NCBI RefSeq assembly: GCF_002102395.1
Contig: NZ_LQPZ01000012.1
Span: forward strand, 167,641-231,640
Source: Mycolicibacillus trivialis
GTDB lineage: Bacteria > Actinomycetota > Actinomycetes > Mycobacteriales > Mycobacteriaceae
Reading direction: 5' to 3'
DNA length: 64,000 nt
The notes under the pieces: generated by a model
Told to the model about the DNA's origin: nothing
Databases searched by the model: none
What the model saw: only the letters and a program-made list of their open reading frames with translations
Made by a program: the position numbers and the translations under genes
Shown: piece after piece, positions 33,344-43,268 of the stretch
Numbering within the stretch: the first letter of the stretch is position 1
Layout of the letters: each line of letters begins with the position of its first letter

Positions 33344-35329
33344 CTAGAACCGGCCGCCGCCACCGTGGAAACTGCCGCCCGACGACGACGATCCGCCGAA
33401 CGACGAGGATCGCCAGCCGCCGGACTGCGACCCTGACCGGTAGCCCCGGGCGCCGCCCTGCATCGCCCCGGTCAGGAAGTTGAAGATGATCCCGCCGGCC
33501 AGCGCGGCGGTGTCGTCGCCGCGGCCGTATCGGGCGGCGTAGCGCCGTTCCGCCGAGCGCACGTCCCGGCCGGCGAGCACCTGTGCCTGCGCCCCCGCCG
33601 ACGCCGCCCGACCGGCCCGCTCGATCGCCGCGCGCAGGTCGGTGTCGTGCTGCCCGCGGGCCGCCTCCAGTTCGCGGCGCGCCTCGGCGAGCTTGGTGCG
33701 CGCCTCCGGCCCGATGCTGCCGCGGCGGGTGTCGATGAAATCCGATGCCGAGCGCACCCGGGCCTGGGCGTTGAACAGAGCCTGCTCCCAGCGCCGGGCG
33801 AGGCGCTCGGCGGCGGCGCGTTCCTGGGCCACGACGTCGAGAAGCCGGTCCAGTTCGGTGTCGGCGTCGGTCACCCGGGCGAACGCGGCGAGCGGGTCGG
33901 TGGCCGTCCGCGCGGCCTCGATCGCGTTGACCGCCGCGGTGCGCGCCGCAGCCAGCGCAGCGGCATGCGCACCCGCTTTCGCCGTGTCGGCGCGGGTGAT
34001 CCCGTCCTGTAGGTCGGCGATTGCGTCCGGCAGCGCGGCCCGGGCGTGTCGAATGTCGGCGGCCGCGCTGTCGACACCGTCGAGCAACGAACGAGCCTGT
34101 CCCAGTGCGGACTCCGCGGCCCGGATGCAGTCGACCAGTTCGCCTTGCCGTCCGCTGACGGCCTGTCCGGCCAGCCGGCGGGCCCGCGCGATGTTCGTTT
34201 CCGCGAACGACACCCGGCTGCGGGCCGTCGCGGTGTTGTCGGTCACCGAGGCCAACGCGGAGGGAGCGAACTCGGTGCGCAACCGGGCCAGCCGCTCCTC
34301 GGCGGCCGGTTCGCGGGCGGTCAACTCCACCACCGCGCGGGTCAGCGCGTCCAACCGGTCCGGCGCGTTGATCACCAGGTCGCGCAGCGCCTCGAACGCC
34401 GCCCGCTGGGCCTCCAGCTCCCGGTCGGCGCGCGCCGCCGCCACGATCACCCCGGTGAGCAGTTCGCGCTGCTGGGCGGGGGTTTCCGGGATCGCGTCGT
34501 CGAGTTGGGTGCGCACGTCGAACGCGCGGCTGAGGGCGGCCCGCGCGGCCGTCACCGCCGCGGTGAACGGTGCGGTGCGGGCTTCGCCGAACTCCTCGAC
34601 GGCCAGCTCCAGTTCGTTGGTGCTGGTGCGCACCGCGTTGTCGACACCGACCACCTTCGACCGGGACAACTCCTCGAGCACCGGAAGCGACACCGGGGCC
34701 AGCGCCGCGGGGTCGGTGGCGTCGAGGCGTTCGGCCGCGACCACCTCGGCGCGCCTGCGCCGTCGCCGCAGGAAGGCCGACACCGCGACCAGCACCGCCA
34801 GGCCGGCGGCCAGGGCGGCCACCCCGATCAACACCGGCCGCCAGTTCATCGGGCTGCCCGCCGCGGCGGTGCCCAACCCGTCGGCGGCCTCGACCGCGGC
34901 GCCGGCCCAGTCGTCGCGGTGCAGCGCCGGTTCGATCCGGTCCCGGCGGAGCTGGTCGATCGTGTCCGTGCCGAGGTGCGGCACGGCGGCGGACACCAGG
35001 AACGCATAGCTGCGATCGGCCACCGCCACTGCCAGCAGCGCATCGCGCTCCCCGAGCCCGCTGGCGCCGATCGTGCTCCGGCCCCACGCCTCGGGGGCCC
35101 GGCCGGCGAAATCGTCGACGTAGACGACCCACAGCCGGACCCGGTGCTGCTGGTAGAGCCCGTCGAGCGCGTCGCGGACCGCGGCCTGCCCGGCGGGGTC
35201 CAGCGCACCGGTGCGGTCGGTGATTTGGCCCGGCAGCCGGAACGGCGCCTCGGCGCCTGTCGCCGGCGCCACCACCAGGGCGGTGATCGCCACCGCGAGG
35301 AACGCTCCGACCAGCCGGGCAACACGCAT
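33344..35329 (-). CDS. Secreted/membrane TPM-domain protein (Rv2345-like)
   Basis: About 661 residues from ATG 35329, near the 660 of Rv2345. A signal peptide (RLVGAFLAVAITALVVAPATG) leads to an extracytoplasmic TPM domain (residues about 30-165). A membrane helix near residue 170 (VLIGVAALAAGLAVLVAVSAF) is followed by a long alanine/arginine-rich coiled-coil region. The tail is rich in glycine and serine (GGSSSSGGSFHGGGGRF). The TPM family is linked to membrane protein quality control in other organisms; the mycobacterial role is unknown. Upstream ATGs only extend into arginine-rich sequence. Confidence 0.88.
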   Translation of the reverse strand: MRVARLVGAFLAVAITALVVAPATGAEAPFRLPGQITDRTGALDPAGQAAVRDALDGLYQQHRVRLWVVYVDDFAGRAPEAWGRSTIGASGLGERDALLAVAVADRSYAFLVSAAVPHLGTDTIDQLRRDRIEPALHRDDWAGAAVEAADGLGTAAAGSPMNWRPVLIGVAALAAGLAVLVAVSAFLRRRRRRAEVVAAERLDATDPAALAPVSLPVLEELSRSKVVGVDNAVRTSTNELELAVEEFGEARTAPFTAAVTAARAALSRAFDVRTQLDDAIPETPAQQRELLTGVIVAAARADRELEAQRAAFEALRDLVINAPDRLDALTRAVVELTAREPAAEERLARLRTEFAPSALASVTDNTATARSRVSFAETNIARARRLAGQAVSGRQGELVDCIRAAESALGQARSLLDGVDSAAADIRHARAALPDAIADLQDGITRADTAKAGAHAAALAAARTAAVNAIEAARTATDPLAAFARVTDADTELDRLLDVVAQERAAAERLARRWEQALFNAQARVRSASDFIDTRRGSIGPEARTKLAEARRELEAARGQHDTDLRAAIERAGRAASAGAQAQVLAGRDVRSAERRYAARYGRGDDTAALAGGIIFNFLTGAMQGGARGYRSGSQSGGWRSSSFGGSSSSGGSFHGGGGRF

Positions 35330-35500
35330 GCCCATCAATTTAATCGCGACGGCGCCATTCGGTGCCGTTCGGCGTCCCGCGACCGCGCCGACACCGCGAT
35401 ATCCCCTGAGATCGACACGGATACGGCGCCATAGGCCCGATTTCCGCACGATAGGCCCGCACAGGTGTCGATTTCAGGGGCGACCGCCGTGTTCTGCCCG

Positions 35501-36790
35501 ATGACCACCGCTTTGGCAGACTATGCGGCAGTGACTACAGAACAGCGGGACCCCTACCGGGCGGCGGACCGGCTGCGGCAGGTGGTCGAGAGCGCGAAGA
35601 CCGCCGGCCTGCCCGGAAGCGATGCGCAGCACCGCACCGACTTCGCCCGCGACCGGGCCCGGGTGCTGCACAGCGCCGCCCTGCGCCGGTTGGCGGACAA
35701 GACCCAGGTGGTCGGCCCGCGGCAGAGTGAGACACCGCGTACCCGGTTGACGCACTCTCTGGAGGTCGCCCAGATCGGGCGGGGGATGGCGATCGGGTTG
35801 GGCTGCGATCCCGACCTGGTCGACCTTGCCGGGTTGGCGCACGATATCGGCCACCCGCCCTACGGGCACAACGGCGAGCGGGCCCTCAACCAACTGGCGG
35901 CCGATTGCGGCGGGTTCGAGGGCAACGCGCAGAACATCCGCATCCTCACCAGTCTGGAACCCAAAGTGCTTGACCGGCACGGCCGCAGCGCGGGGCTCAA
36001 CCTCACCCGCGCCGCGCTGGACGCGGTCACCAAATACCCGTGGCCGCGCAGTGCCGGACGGACCAAGTTCGGGTTCTACGACGACGACATCGACACCGCC
36101 GCCTGGATCCGCGACGGCGCTCCCGCCGAGCGGGCCTGTCTGGAGGCGCAGGTGATGGACTGGGCCGACGACGTCGCCTATTCGGTGCACGACGTGGAGG
36201 ACGGCGTCATCTCCGGGCGCATCGACCTGCGGGTGCTCGCCGACCCGGACGCCGCGGACACCCTCGCCCGGCTGGGGGAGAGCCAGTTCGCCCAGGTCCG
36301 CGCCGAGGATCTGCTTGCCGCCGCCGAGCGGCTCTCGGGCCTGCCGATCGTCACCGCGGTGGACGACTACGACGGCACGCTGGCGGCCTCGGTCGCCCTC
36401 AAACGACTCACCAGCGAACTGGTCGGGCGGTTCGCGTCGGCGGCGATCGCCGCCACCCACGAGGCGGCCGGGTACGGCCCACTCGTCCGCTACGACGCCG
36501 ACCTGCACGTCCCCGACCTGGTCCGCGCCGAGGTCGCGGTACTGAAAACTCTTGCGGTGCAGTTCATCATGTCCGACTCCGGGCACCTGGCCATCCAGGC
36601 CGAACAGCGCGCCCGGATCGCTGCGGTCGCCGACTGGATGCTCGCGAGTGCACCGCGCACACTGGAGCCGCTGTTCGTCCCGGCCTTCACCGCCGCAGCC
36701 GACGATGCGGCCCGGCTGCGGGTGATCGTCGACCAGATCGCGTCCTACACCGAGGGCCGACTGGAGCGCATCGCCGCCGAGATCGGATGA
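35501..36790 (+). CDS. dgt: Deoxyguanosinetriphosphate triphosphohydrolase-like protein
   Basis: About 429 residues from ATG 35501 (M. tuberculosis Dgt has 431). The HD-domain metal site reads [25 protein letters not shown] and [16 protein letters not shown]. It hydrolyses dNTPs to nucleoside plus triphosphate. Start is uncertain: no convincing ribosome site precedes 35501 or the GTG at 35531, so translation may be leaderless. It sits directly upstream of dnaG, as in other mycobacteria. Confidence 0.93.
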   Translation: MTTALADYAAVTTEQRDPYRAADRLRQVVESAKTAGLPGSDAQHRTDFARDRARVLHSAALRRLADKTQVVGPRQSETPRTRLTHSLEVAQIGRGMAIGLGCDPDLVDLAGLAHDIGHPPYGHNGERALNQLAADCGGFEGNAQNIRILTSLEPKVLDRHGRSAGLNLTRAALDAVTKYPWPRSAGRTKFGFYDDDIDTAAWIRDGAPAERACLEAQVMDWADDVAYSVHDVEDGVISGRIDLRVLADPDAADTLARLGESQFAQVRAEDLLAAAERLSGLPIVTAVDDYDGTLAASVALKRLTSELVGRFASAAIAATHEAAGYGPLVRYDADLHVPDLVRAEVAVLKTLAVQFIMSDSGHLAIQAEQRARIAAVADWMLASAPRTLEPLFVPAFTAAADDAARLRVIVDQIASYTEGRLERIAAEIG

Positions 36791-36849
36791 GCGTCGCGAC
36801 CGCGGGCCGGCGAACACCGCGCCGCGGCGCCGCCGCCTAGACTGACGCT

Positions 36850-38730
36850 GTGGCCGGCCGCATCTCCGATCGTGATATCGCCGCCATCCGTGACAAGATC
36901 CGCATCGACGACGTGGTCGGCGACTACGTGCAGCTGCGCCGTGCGGGCGCCGACTCGATGAAGGGGCTGTGCCCGTTCCACGATGAGAAGACGCCGTCGT
37001 TCCACGTCCGGCCCAACCACGGCCACTTCCACTGCTTCGGCTGCGGTGAGGGCGGCGACGTTTACGCCTTCATCCAGAAGATCGAACACGTCAGCTTCGT
37101 CGAATCGGTGGAGTTGCTGGCCGACCGGATCGGCTACACGATCACCTACACCGGGGCTACCAGTCGGGTGCAGCGCGACCGCGGCTCGCGCAGCAGGCTG
37201 GTCGCCGCCACCACCGCCGCCCAGGAGTTCTACGCCGCGGCGCTGGGCTCGGAGGAGGCCGCACCGGCCCGCCGGTATCTGACCGACCGCAACTTCGACG
37301 CCGTCGCCGCACAGCGGTTCGGCTGCGGCTACGCGCCCTCGGGCTGGGACACCCTCACCCGGCACCTGCAGCGCAAGGGGTTCGAGTTCAAGGAACTCGA
37401 GGCCGCCGGGCTGTCCCGGGAGGGCAGACGCGGGCCGATGGACCGGTTCCACCGCCGGCTGCTGTGGCCGATCCGGTCCACGGCCGGCGAGGTGATCGGG
37501 TTCGGCGCGCGCCGCATCTTCGACGACGACCCGATCCAGGCCAAGTACGTCAACACCCCCGAGACCGTGCTGTACAAGAAATCGCACGTGCTGTTCGGGA
37601 TCGACCTGGCCAAACGCGACATCGCCAAAACCCATCAGGCGGTGGTGGTGGAGGGCTACACCGACGTGATGGCGATGCACCTGTCCGGGGTGGGCACCGC
37701 GGTCGCCTCCTGCGGCACCGCGTTCGGCGACGAGCACCTGTCGATGCTGCGCAGGCTGATGATGGACGACAACTTCTTCCGCGGTGAGCTGATCTACGTC
37801 TTCGACGGCGACGAAGCGGGTAAAGCCGCCGCGCTCAAGGCCCTCGACGGCGACCAGAACCTGGCCGGGCAGTCCTTCGTCGCCGTCGCCGACGACAACA
37901 TGGACCCCTGCGACCTGCGGCTGGCGCACGGCGACACCGCGCTGCGCGATCTGGTGGCCCGCCGCGCCCCGCTGTTCGAGTTCGCGATCCGCACCGCGCT
38001 GGCCGAGATGAACCTCGACACCGCGGAGGGCCGGGTGGCCGCGCTGCGGCGCTGCGTGCCGATGGTCGCCCAGATCAAGGACTCCACGCTGCGCGACGAG
38101 TACGCCCGGCAACTGGCCGGCTGGGTGGGCTGGGACGACGTCGCCCAGGTCATCGGGCGGGTGCGCGAGCAGGCCAAGTCACCGCGCTCGGGCCGGCCGC
38201 GCTCCCGGCCCGCCGACGCGCCACCGGAGGACCGGCCGGTCCGCCCCGACCCCCGCGACCCGACGCTGTGGCCGCAGCGGGAGGCGCTCAAATCGGCGCT
38301 GCAGTACCCGGCGCTGGCCGGGCCGGTCTTCGACACCCTCAGTGTGGAGAGCTTCACCCACCCCGGCTACGCCGCGGTGCGCGCGGCCGTGGAAGCCGCC
38401 GGCGGGACGAGCAGCGGCACCGTCGGCGCGGCCTGGATCGACCTGGTCCGCCAGCAGGCCGGGTCGGCGGCCGCCGCGGGCCTGATCAACGAACTGGGAG
38501 TGGAGGCCATCCAGGTCGACGAGGACCGGTTGCCGCGCTACATCGGCGGGGTGCTGGCCCGACTGCAGGAGGTCTGGGTGGGGCGCCAGATCGCCGAGGT
38601 GAAATCCAAGCTTCAGCGCATGTCACCGATCGAGGACGGCGACGAATACCACGCCCTGTTCGGCGACCTGGTCGCGATGGAGGCCTACCGGCGCAGCCTG
38701 CTCGACCAGGCCAGCGGCGACGACGTCTAG
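36850..38730 (+). CDS. dnaG: DNA primase DnaG
   Basis: 626 residues from GTG 36850. The N-terminal CHC2 zinc finger (CPFHDEKTPSFHV...HCFGC) is followed by the RNA polymerase domain with VVVEGYTDVMAMH and YVFDGDEAGKAA (TOPRIM) and the C-terminal helicase-binding region. It makes RNA primers for DNA replication. The gene follows dgt by 59 bases. Its TAG overlaps the complementary TAG of the convergent gene by two bases (CTAG). Confidence 0.97.
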   Translation: MAGRISDRDIAAIRDKIRIDDVVGDYVQLRRAGADSMKGLCPFHDEKTPSFHVRPNHGHFHCFGCGEGGDVYAFIQKIEHVSFVESVELLADRIGYTITYTGATSRVQRDRGSRSRLVAATTAAQEFYAAALGSEEAAPARRYLTDRNFDAVAAQRFGCGYAPSGWDTLTRHLQRKGFEFKELEAAGLSREGRRGPMDRFHRRLLWPIRSTAGEVIGFGARRIFDDDPIQAKYVNTPETVLYKKSHVLFGIDLAKRDIAKTHQAVVVEGYTDVMAMHLSGVGTAVASCGTAFGDEHLSMLRRLMMDDNFFRGELIYVFDGDEAGKAAALKALDGDQNLAGQSFVAVADDNMDPCDLRLAHGDTALRDLVARRAPLFEFAIRTALAEMNLDTAEGRVAALRRCVPMVAQIKDSTLRDEYARQLAGWVGWDDVAQVIGRVREQAKSPRSGRPRSRPADAPPEDRPVRPDPRDPTLWPQREALKSALQYPALAGPVFDTLSVESFTHPGYAAVRAAVEAAGGTSSGTVGAAWIDLVRQQAGSAAAAGLINELGVEAIQVDEDRLPRYIGGVLARLQEVWVGRQIAEVKSKLQRMSPIEDGDEYHALFGDLVAMEAYRRSLLDQASGDDV

Positions 38731-38972
38731 TCGATGCGCTGCGGCTCGGGGCCGACCACGGTGGTCCCGTCCTCGATCTCGGTGAGGGTCACCATCGGGG
38801 TGTCGGGGGAGAGCCGGTCGGCGATCTTGCGTCGACCGGCATCGATCACCGAACGGGCCACCGGCGAGCCGGTGATGCCCCGGTAGGTGCCGACGATCTG
38901 CTCGTAGCGGCGACGTCCGGCTTTGGTGCCGAACACATATCCGACGCCCATGACGACGAGATACCGGATCAC
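38727..38972 (-). CDS. Small conserved protein downstream of dnaG (Rv2342-like)
   Basis: 81 residues starting MIRYLVVMGVGYVFGTKAGRRRYEQI. The first 15 residues are hydrophobic, followed by a basic helix, so it may be membrane-anchored. It matches the small gene beside dnaG in M. tuberculosis (Rv2342). Function unknown. A 131-base gap separates it from tRNA-Asn; nothing recognisable lies there. Confidence 0.8.
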   Translation of the reverse strand: MIRYLVVMGVGYVFGTKAGRRRYEQIVGTYRGITGSPVARSVIDAGRRKIADRLSPDTPMVTLTEIEDGTTVVGPEPQRID

Positions 38973-39103
38973 AGGGCCCCTCCCGTTGACGACTGCTGCT
39001 CCCCATCCTGCCCTATCCGCGGCGGCCTTGGCATGAACCGCCCCCGGTAGGCTAGAGTCATCCCTCGGCCGCGCGGTGCCACCGGCCCGACGCGACCGAG
39101 CCG

Positions 39104-39176
<73 letters not shown>

Positions 39177-39184
39177 CAAGGTGT

Positions 39185-39562
39185 TTACTGGCCGGGGAAA
39201 CCCTGCCCGGGCTGCGGGATGGTCATCCCGATCGTGGTCGGACCCGAGTGCCTGCCCTGCTGCTGTTTGGCCGCGGCCTGGGCCATCGCGTTGATCAGCG
39301 GGTTCGCCGCGATCATCTCCCGGCGCTCGTCCTCGCTCATCTCGTAGAACGCCCACACTCCCCACAGCGACGGCCGCACGTACAGGGTCACCTGCTGACG
39401 GCGCGGTGGCAGCACCGCCGGGATCTCCACGACCCGGTCGGCGGTGGCGCCGGCGCTCATCTCCTGGGCCAACCGGGCGGTGTCCGCCGACTCGTGCAGT
39501 TCGTAGGTGAGCGACTGCCCGCCCTTGCCGGACATGCCCTGCAGCGCAAGGAACCATGCCAT
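39185..39562 (-). CDS. Conserved hypothetical protein, 125 residues
   Basis: Starts MAWFLALQGMSGKGGQSLTY, with a clear AAAGGAG ribosome site upstream. The middle carries VTLYVRPSLWGVWAFYEMSEDERREMIAANPLIN, and the tail is rich in Gln/Gly/Pro (QQQGRHSG, then PQPGQGFPG). No known domain was recognised and there is no signal peptide. It lies beside tRNA-Asn, downstream of the acyl-CoA oxidase-like gene on the same strand, so it may be in the same transcript. Confidence 0.75.
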   Translation of the reverse strand: MAWFLALQGMSGKGGQSLTYELHESADTARLAQEMSAGATADRVVEIPAVLPPRRQQVTLYVRPSLWGVWAFYEMSEDERREMIAANPLINAMAQAAAKQQQGRHSGPTTIGMTIPQPGQGFPGQ

Positions 39563-39637
39563 CTGTCACTCCTTTGCTTGGTGGTTTCTCAGGTGAGCTT
39601 AAAGAGCCGCGCCGAGCGGGCGCGGGCGCGGGTCGGG

Positions 39638-41551
39638 TCAGTCGTCGAGCATCTCGGCCTGGCGCAACTGCTCGGGCACCCCGAACGCCTCGACGAGGGT
39701 CTCGGCGTGCGGACGCAGCTTGCGGCAACGATCGTTGATGCCGCGGGTGACCGCCTTGGCGCGGTCGGTGGACAGGTACCGGTGCTCGATGTACCAGGCC
39801 TTGTCCTCCTCGATCACGCAGAGCGCGTAGAGGTCGCAGACCCATTCCAGCAGTTCGCGGGCCTGGTCGTCCTCGCAGGAGTCGATCCCGGCGACGAACG
39901 CCTCGAGCACCACCCGGTCGATGTGGGCGGCAGCGGCGTGCAGGACGTGGTCCTGCACGGCGTTGAAGGCGTCGAACTCCGACATCTCCTTGGCCTTGGC
40001 CTGCAGCCGGCGCGCCACCGACGACAGCAGGTACTGTTCGCGGTCTTCGAACATGTGCAGCTGGGTGCCGCGGTTGAACAGACTGCCCTCTTCGTCGCTG
40101 TCCTGGCGCGAGTCCAGGATGGTCTGGAAGATCGTCTCGGCGGCAGTGCGTTTCATCACCCGGTCGCCGACGGCTTCGGCGGCGAACCGCACCCACTCGA
40201 CCGGGCTCATGCCCTTGATGTCGTCGGCGTAGGCGGTCAGCAACTGCTTGGCCACCAACTGGACCAGGACATGGTTGTCGCCCTCGAAGGTGGTGAAGAC
40301 GTCGGTGTCGGCGCGCAGCGCGATCAGCCGGTTCTCGGCCATGTAGCCGGCGCCGCCGCACGCCTCCCGGGATTCCTGGATCGCCCGGGTGGCGTGCCAG
40401 GTGTTGGCGGCCTTGAGCCCGGCTGCGCGAGCCTCCAGTTCCCGCTGGTCCTCGGGGTCGGGCTCGTCGACGGTCTGCAGGTCGTGGCAGCGCTCGACGA
40501 GCTGGTTCTGGGCGAACTGCAGCGCGTAGGACCGCGCGATCAGCGGGAACAGCCGGCGCTGATGGACCAGATAGTCCATGATCAGCACCTCGGTCTCGTC
40601 GTCGGGACCGTGGAACTGCCTGCGCTGCAGCGCGTACCGCACCGCGATGTCCAGCGCCACCCGCGCGGCCGCCGCGGCGCTGCCACCGACGGTGACCCGG
40701 CCGCGCACCAGGGTTCCCAGCATGGTGAAGAACCGGCGGCTGCGGCTCTCGATCGGCGAACTGTAGGTGCCGTCGGCGTCGACGTCGCCGTAACGGTTGA
40801 GCAGGTTCTCGCGCGGTACGCGCACCTGGTCGAACAGGATGCGGCCGTTGTCGACGCCGGGCAGGCCGCCCTTGTACTCGCAGTCGGAGGTGGTGACGCC
40901 GGGCAGGTCGTTGCCGTCGGCGTCACGGATCGGCACCAGCAGGCAGTGCACCCCGTGGTTGAGTGGTCCGTCATCGCCGGGGGTGACCAGTTGCGCGAAC
41001 ACCGCTGCCACGGTGGCGGTTTCGGCCGCGCCGCCGATGTAGTCCTTACGCGAGGACGGGGTGGGGGAGTGGATGACGAATTCTTCGGTTTTGGGGTCGT
41101 AAGTGGCGGTCGTCTCCAGCGATTGCACGTCGCTGCCGTGACCGGTCTCGGTCATCGCGAAACAGCCGAGCAGGTCGAGGTTGATGGTGGGTTCGACGTA
41201 GACCTTGTGGTGCCTGCGGGTGCCGAGGTTCTCGATCGCGCCCCCGAACAGACCCCATTGCACGCCCGCCTTGACCATCAGCGACAGGTCCGACATGGCC
41301 AGCATCTCGATCATCGTCACCGCCGCGCCGACGTCGCCGGTGCCGCCGTGAGCGGCGCGGAACCCGTCGGTGGCTGCGCCGTTGGCCGCCATGATCTGCA
41401 TCTGCTCGGCCACCTTGGCTCGGGCGATCACCGTGTTGGGGGTGTGGTGCGGGCGGAACACGTCGGCCTGCAGTTGCTCGCGCATCCGGTTCTTGGTGTT
41501 GCGCCAGCGCCCGTCGAGGGTGTGGCGCAGATGTTCGGCAGTGGTGGGCAT
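39638..41551 (-). CDS. Acyl-CoA dehydrogenase/oxidase (peroxisomal acyl-CoA oxidase-like)
   Basis: 637 residues from ATG 41551 (an upstream ATG at 41620 adds a proline-rich leader). It has the layout of acyl-CoA oxidases: FAD-binding (CFAMTETGHGSDVQSLETTA), a middle beta domain, and a C-terminal helical domain with catalytic base region TTFEGDNHVLVQLVAKQLL. At this length it is larger than ordinary FadE enzymes. It would carry out the first step of fatty acyl-CoA beta-oxidation; oxidase versus dehydrogenase cannot be told from sequence. It is divergent from the phytase-like gene. Confidence 0.88.
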   Translation of the reverse strand: MPTTAEHLRHTLDGRWRNTKNRMREQLQADVFRPHHTPNTVIARAKVAEQMQIMAANGAATDGFRAAHGGTGDVGAAVTMIEMLAMSDLSLMVKAGVQWGLFGGAIENLGTRRHHKVYVEPTINLDLLGCFAMTETGHGSDVQSLETTATYDPKTEEFVIHSPTPSSRKDYIGGAAETATVAAVFAQLVTPGDDGPLNHGVHCLLVPIRDADGNDLPGVTTSDCEYKGGLPGVDNGRILFDQVRVPRENLLNRYGDVDADGTYSSPIESRSRRFFTMLGTLVRGRVTVGGSAAAAARVALDIAVRYALQRRQFHGPDDETEVLIMDYLVHQRRLFPLIARSYALQFAQNQLVERCHDLQTVDEPDPEDQRELEARAAGLKAANTWHATRAIQESREACGGAGYMAENRLIALRADTDVFTTFEGDNHVLVQLVAKQLLTAYADDIKGMSPVEWVRFAAEAVGDRVMKRTAAETIFQTILDSRQDSDEEGSLFNRGTQLHMFEDREQYLLSSVARRLQAKAKEMSEFDAFNAVQDHVLHAAAAHIDRVVLEAFVAGIDSCEDDQARELLEWVCDLYALCVIEEDKAWYIEHRYLSTDRAKAVTRGINDRCRKLRPHAETLVEAFGVPEQLRQAEMLDD

Positions 41552-41630
41552 ACCCGACGGTAACGTGCCCGGCGCCGGCACCGGGTCGGCTTGGGCGGGT
41601 TTGGCTCGGGTGGGTTTCAATGGCCGGGTG

Positions 41631-42728
41631 ATGCGACTCCTGGCGGCTCTGCTGGCCGGTGGCCTGCTGCTCGGCGGCTGCGCTCCCCACGTCGCGGCCG
41701 AACCGGGCGCCCTGACCTACCTGGGCCAGTTCCGGCTCTTCCCGGGCACCGATTTCGACGGCACCGTCGTCGGCGGGTTGTCCGCGCTCAGCTACGACGC
41801 CGGCCGGGATCGCTATTACGTGCTCAGCGACGACCGCTCGAACATCGGCCCGGCCCGCTTCTACACCGTGCGACTGGACCTCTCCGAACGCGGCATCGAC
41901 GACGTCGTCGTCACCGGGATGCAGCCGTTGCTGGATGAGACCGGTCAGCCGTTCCCGCCGCGTGATTTCGGCGCGTCGCCGCCCGTGGTGCCACCGGATC
42001 CGGAGGGGCTGGCGTTCGATGCCCGCCGCCAGCGGCTGTACTGGTCGTCGGAGGGGGAGCGCCGCCCACCGGTGCTGGCCGACCCGTGGGTCCGCACCGC
42101 CGGACTCGACGGCGCCTTCCTGGGGGAGTTCGACCTGCCGCCGGTGCTGGCGATGTCGGAACGCGAGACCGGACCACGGCGCAACAGCGCCCTGGAGGGG
42201 CTGACACTGACCCCCGACGGCCGCTTCCTCTACGCCGGGATGGAACGGCCCGGCTACAACGACGGCGACCCGCCCGACCGCGACCATGGGGCTCTGGTCC
42301 GCATCACCAAACTCGACGTCGAAACCGGCGAACCGGTCGCCCAGTACGCCTATCCGCTGGAGCCGGCGGGCGCGCCCGCGCGGTCCAACGGACTCACCGA
42401 CCTGGTGGCGCTGTCCGAGTCCAGGTTCCTGGTGATCGAGCGGGCCGGGGCGCCGCGCCCGGTGGTGCGGCTGTTCTACGCCGACATCGCCGACGCCACC
42501 GACGTGCTCGGCACCGCCGCACTGACGGCCGCCTCGGTCACACCGATGACGAAGACGCTCGCGCTCGACCTCACCGCGGCACCGGAGATCTCCCCGCTGG
42601 ACAACATCGAGGGCATCACCCTGGGCCCGCGGCTCCCCGACGGCCGGCAGAGCGTGGTGCTGGTCAGCGACGACAACTTCTCACCGCGCCAGATCACCCA
42701 GTTCCTGGCGCTGGCGATCCAGGATTAG
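41631..42728 (+). CDS. Lipoprotein with phytase-like esterase domain
   Basis: 365 residues from ATG 41631 (GTG 41628 is possible). A lipoprotein signal is present: MRLLAALLAGGLLLGGC with the lipobox cysteine at 17. The mature part resembles the PF13449 'esterase-like activity of phytase' family, a beta-propeller: repeated blocks include GLSALSYDAGRDRYYVLSDD, DPEGLAFD, LEGLTLTPDGRFLYAGME and DNIEGITLG. The substrate is unknown. It is exported and membrane-anchored. Its TAG overlaps the convergent marR stop. Confidence 0.88.
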   Translation: MRLLAALLAGGLLLGGCAPHVAAEPGALTYLGQFRLFPGTDFDGTVVGGLSALSYDAGRDRYYVLSDDRSNIGPARFYTVRLDLSERGIDDVVVTGMQPLLDETGQPFPPRDFGASPPVVPPDPEGLAFDARRQRLYWSSEGERRPPVLADPWVRTAGLDGAFLGEFDLPPVLAMSERETGPRRNSALEGLTLTPDGRFLYAGMERPGYNDGDPPDRDHGALVRITKLDVETGEPVAQYAYPLEPAGAPARSNGLTDLVALSESRFLVIERAGAPRPVVRLFYADIADATDVLGTAALTAASVTPMTKTLALDLTAAPEISPLDNIEGITLGPRLPDGRQSVVLVSDDNFSPRQITQFLALAIQD

Positions 42729-43195
42729 CGGCTCAGCCGCCGGGGCGGGGCGGCATGGTCGAGCACCCGGTGCAGCACCGCGATCGCCTCAGCGAGCACC
42801 GCACGGTCCGCGTCGGCCAGGTGCGCCAGCTGCGGGTCGATCGCGGCGGCCCGGTCGGTGCGCACCCGGTCGAGGGTGCGCACCCCTTCGTCGGTGATCC
42901 GGATACGCACCGCGCGGCCGTCGTCGGGGTCCCCGGCGCGGGTGACCAGGCCGGCTTCCTCCAGACGGCGCACGTGGGTCGTCATCGTCGGCTGTGAACA
43001 GTGGTCGGCGGCGGCCAGGTCCCCGATGCGGGTCTCACCGAGCTCCTCGATCGCCGCCAGCAGCCGGGCCTGCGCCCCGGACAGCGGCAGCTGCACGAGC
43101 TGGGTGGCCAGCCGGTTGACGCGGGCGATCACGCCCAGCAGGTCGGCGCCCAGGCTCACACCGGTTTCGGTCGATGAGGATCCCATACCCCCCAT
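42725..43195 (-). CDS. MarR-family transcriptional regulator
   Basis: 156 residues from ATG 43195 with AGGAAA upstream (a second ATG at 43186). Winged helix: GDLAAADHCSQPTMTTHVRRLEEAGLV and the wing DPDDGRAVRIRITDEG. It resembles Rv2327, which also neighbours the ECF-type transporter genes. It is divergent from the transporter; the 73-base spacer contains an AT-rich tract (CCTAAATAAATC) that could hold its operator. Confidence 0.9.
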   Translation of the reverse strand: MGGMGSSSTETGVSLGADLLGVIARVNRLATQLVQLPLSGAQARLLAAIEELGETRIGDLAAADHCSQPTMTTHVRRLEEAGLVTRAGDPDDGRAVRIRITDEGVRTLDRVRTDRAAAIDPQLAHLADADRAVLAEAIAVLHRVLDHAAPPRRLSR

Positions 43196-43268
43196 GGTCC
43201 ATAGCTTTCCTAAATAAATCAACGACCGCGCGCCGAGACCATCCGGGGACGACTGGCAGAATCGGGCA

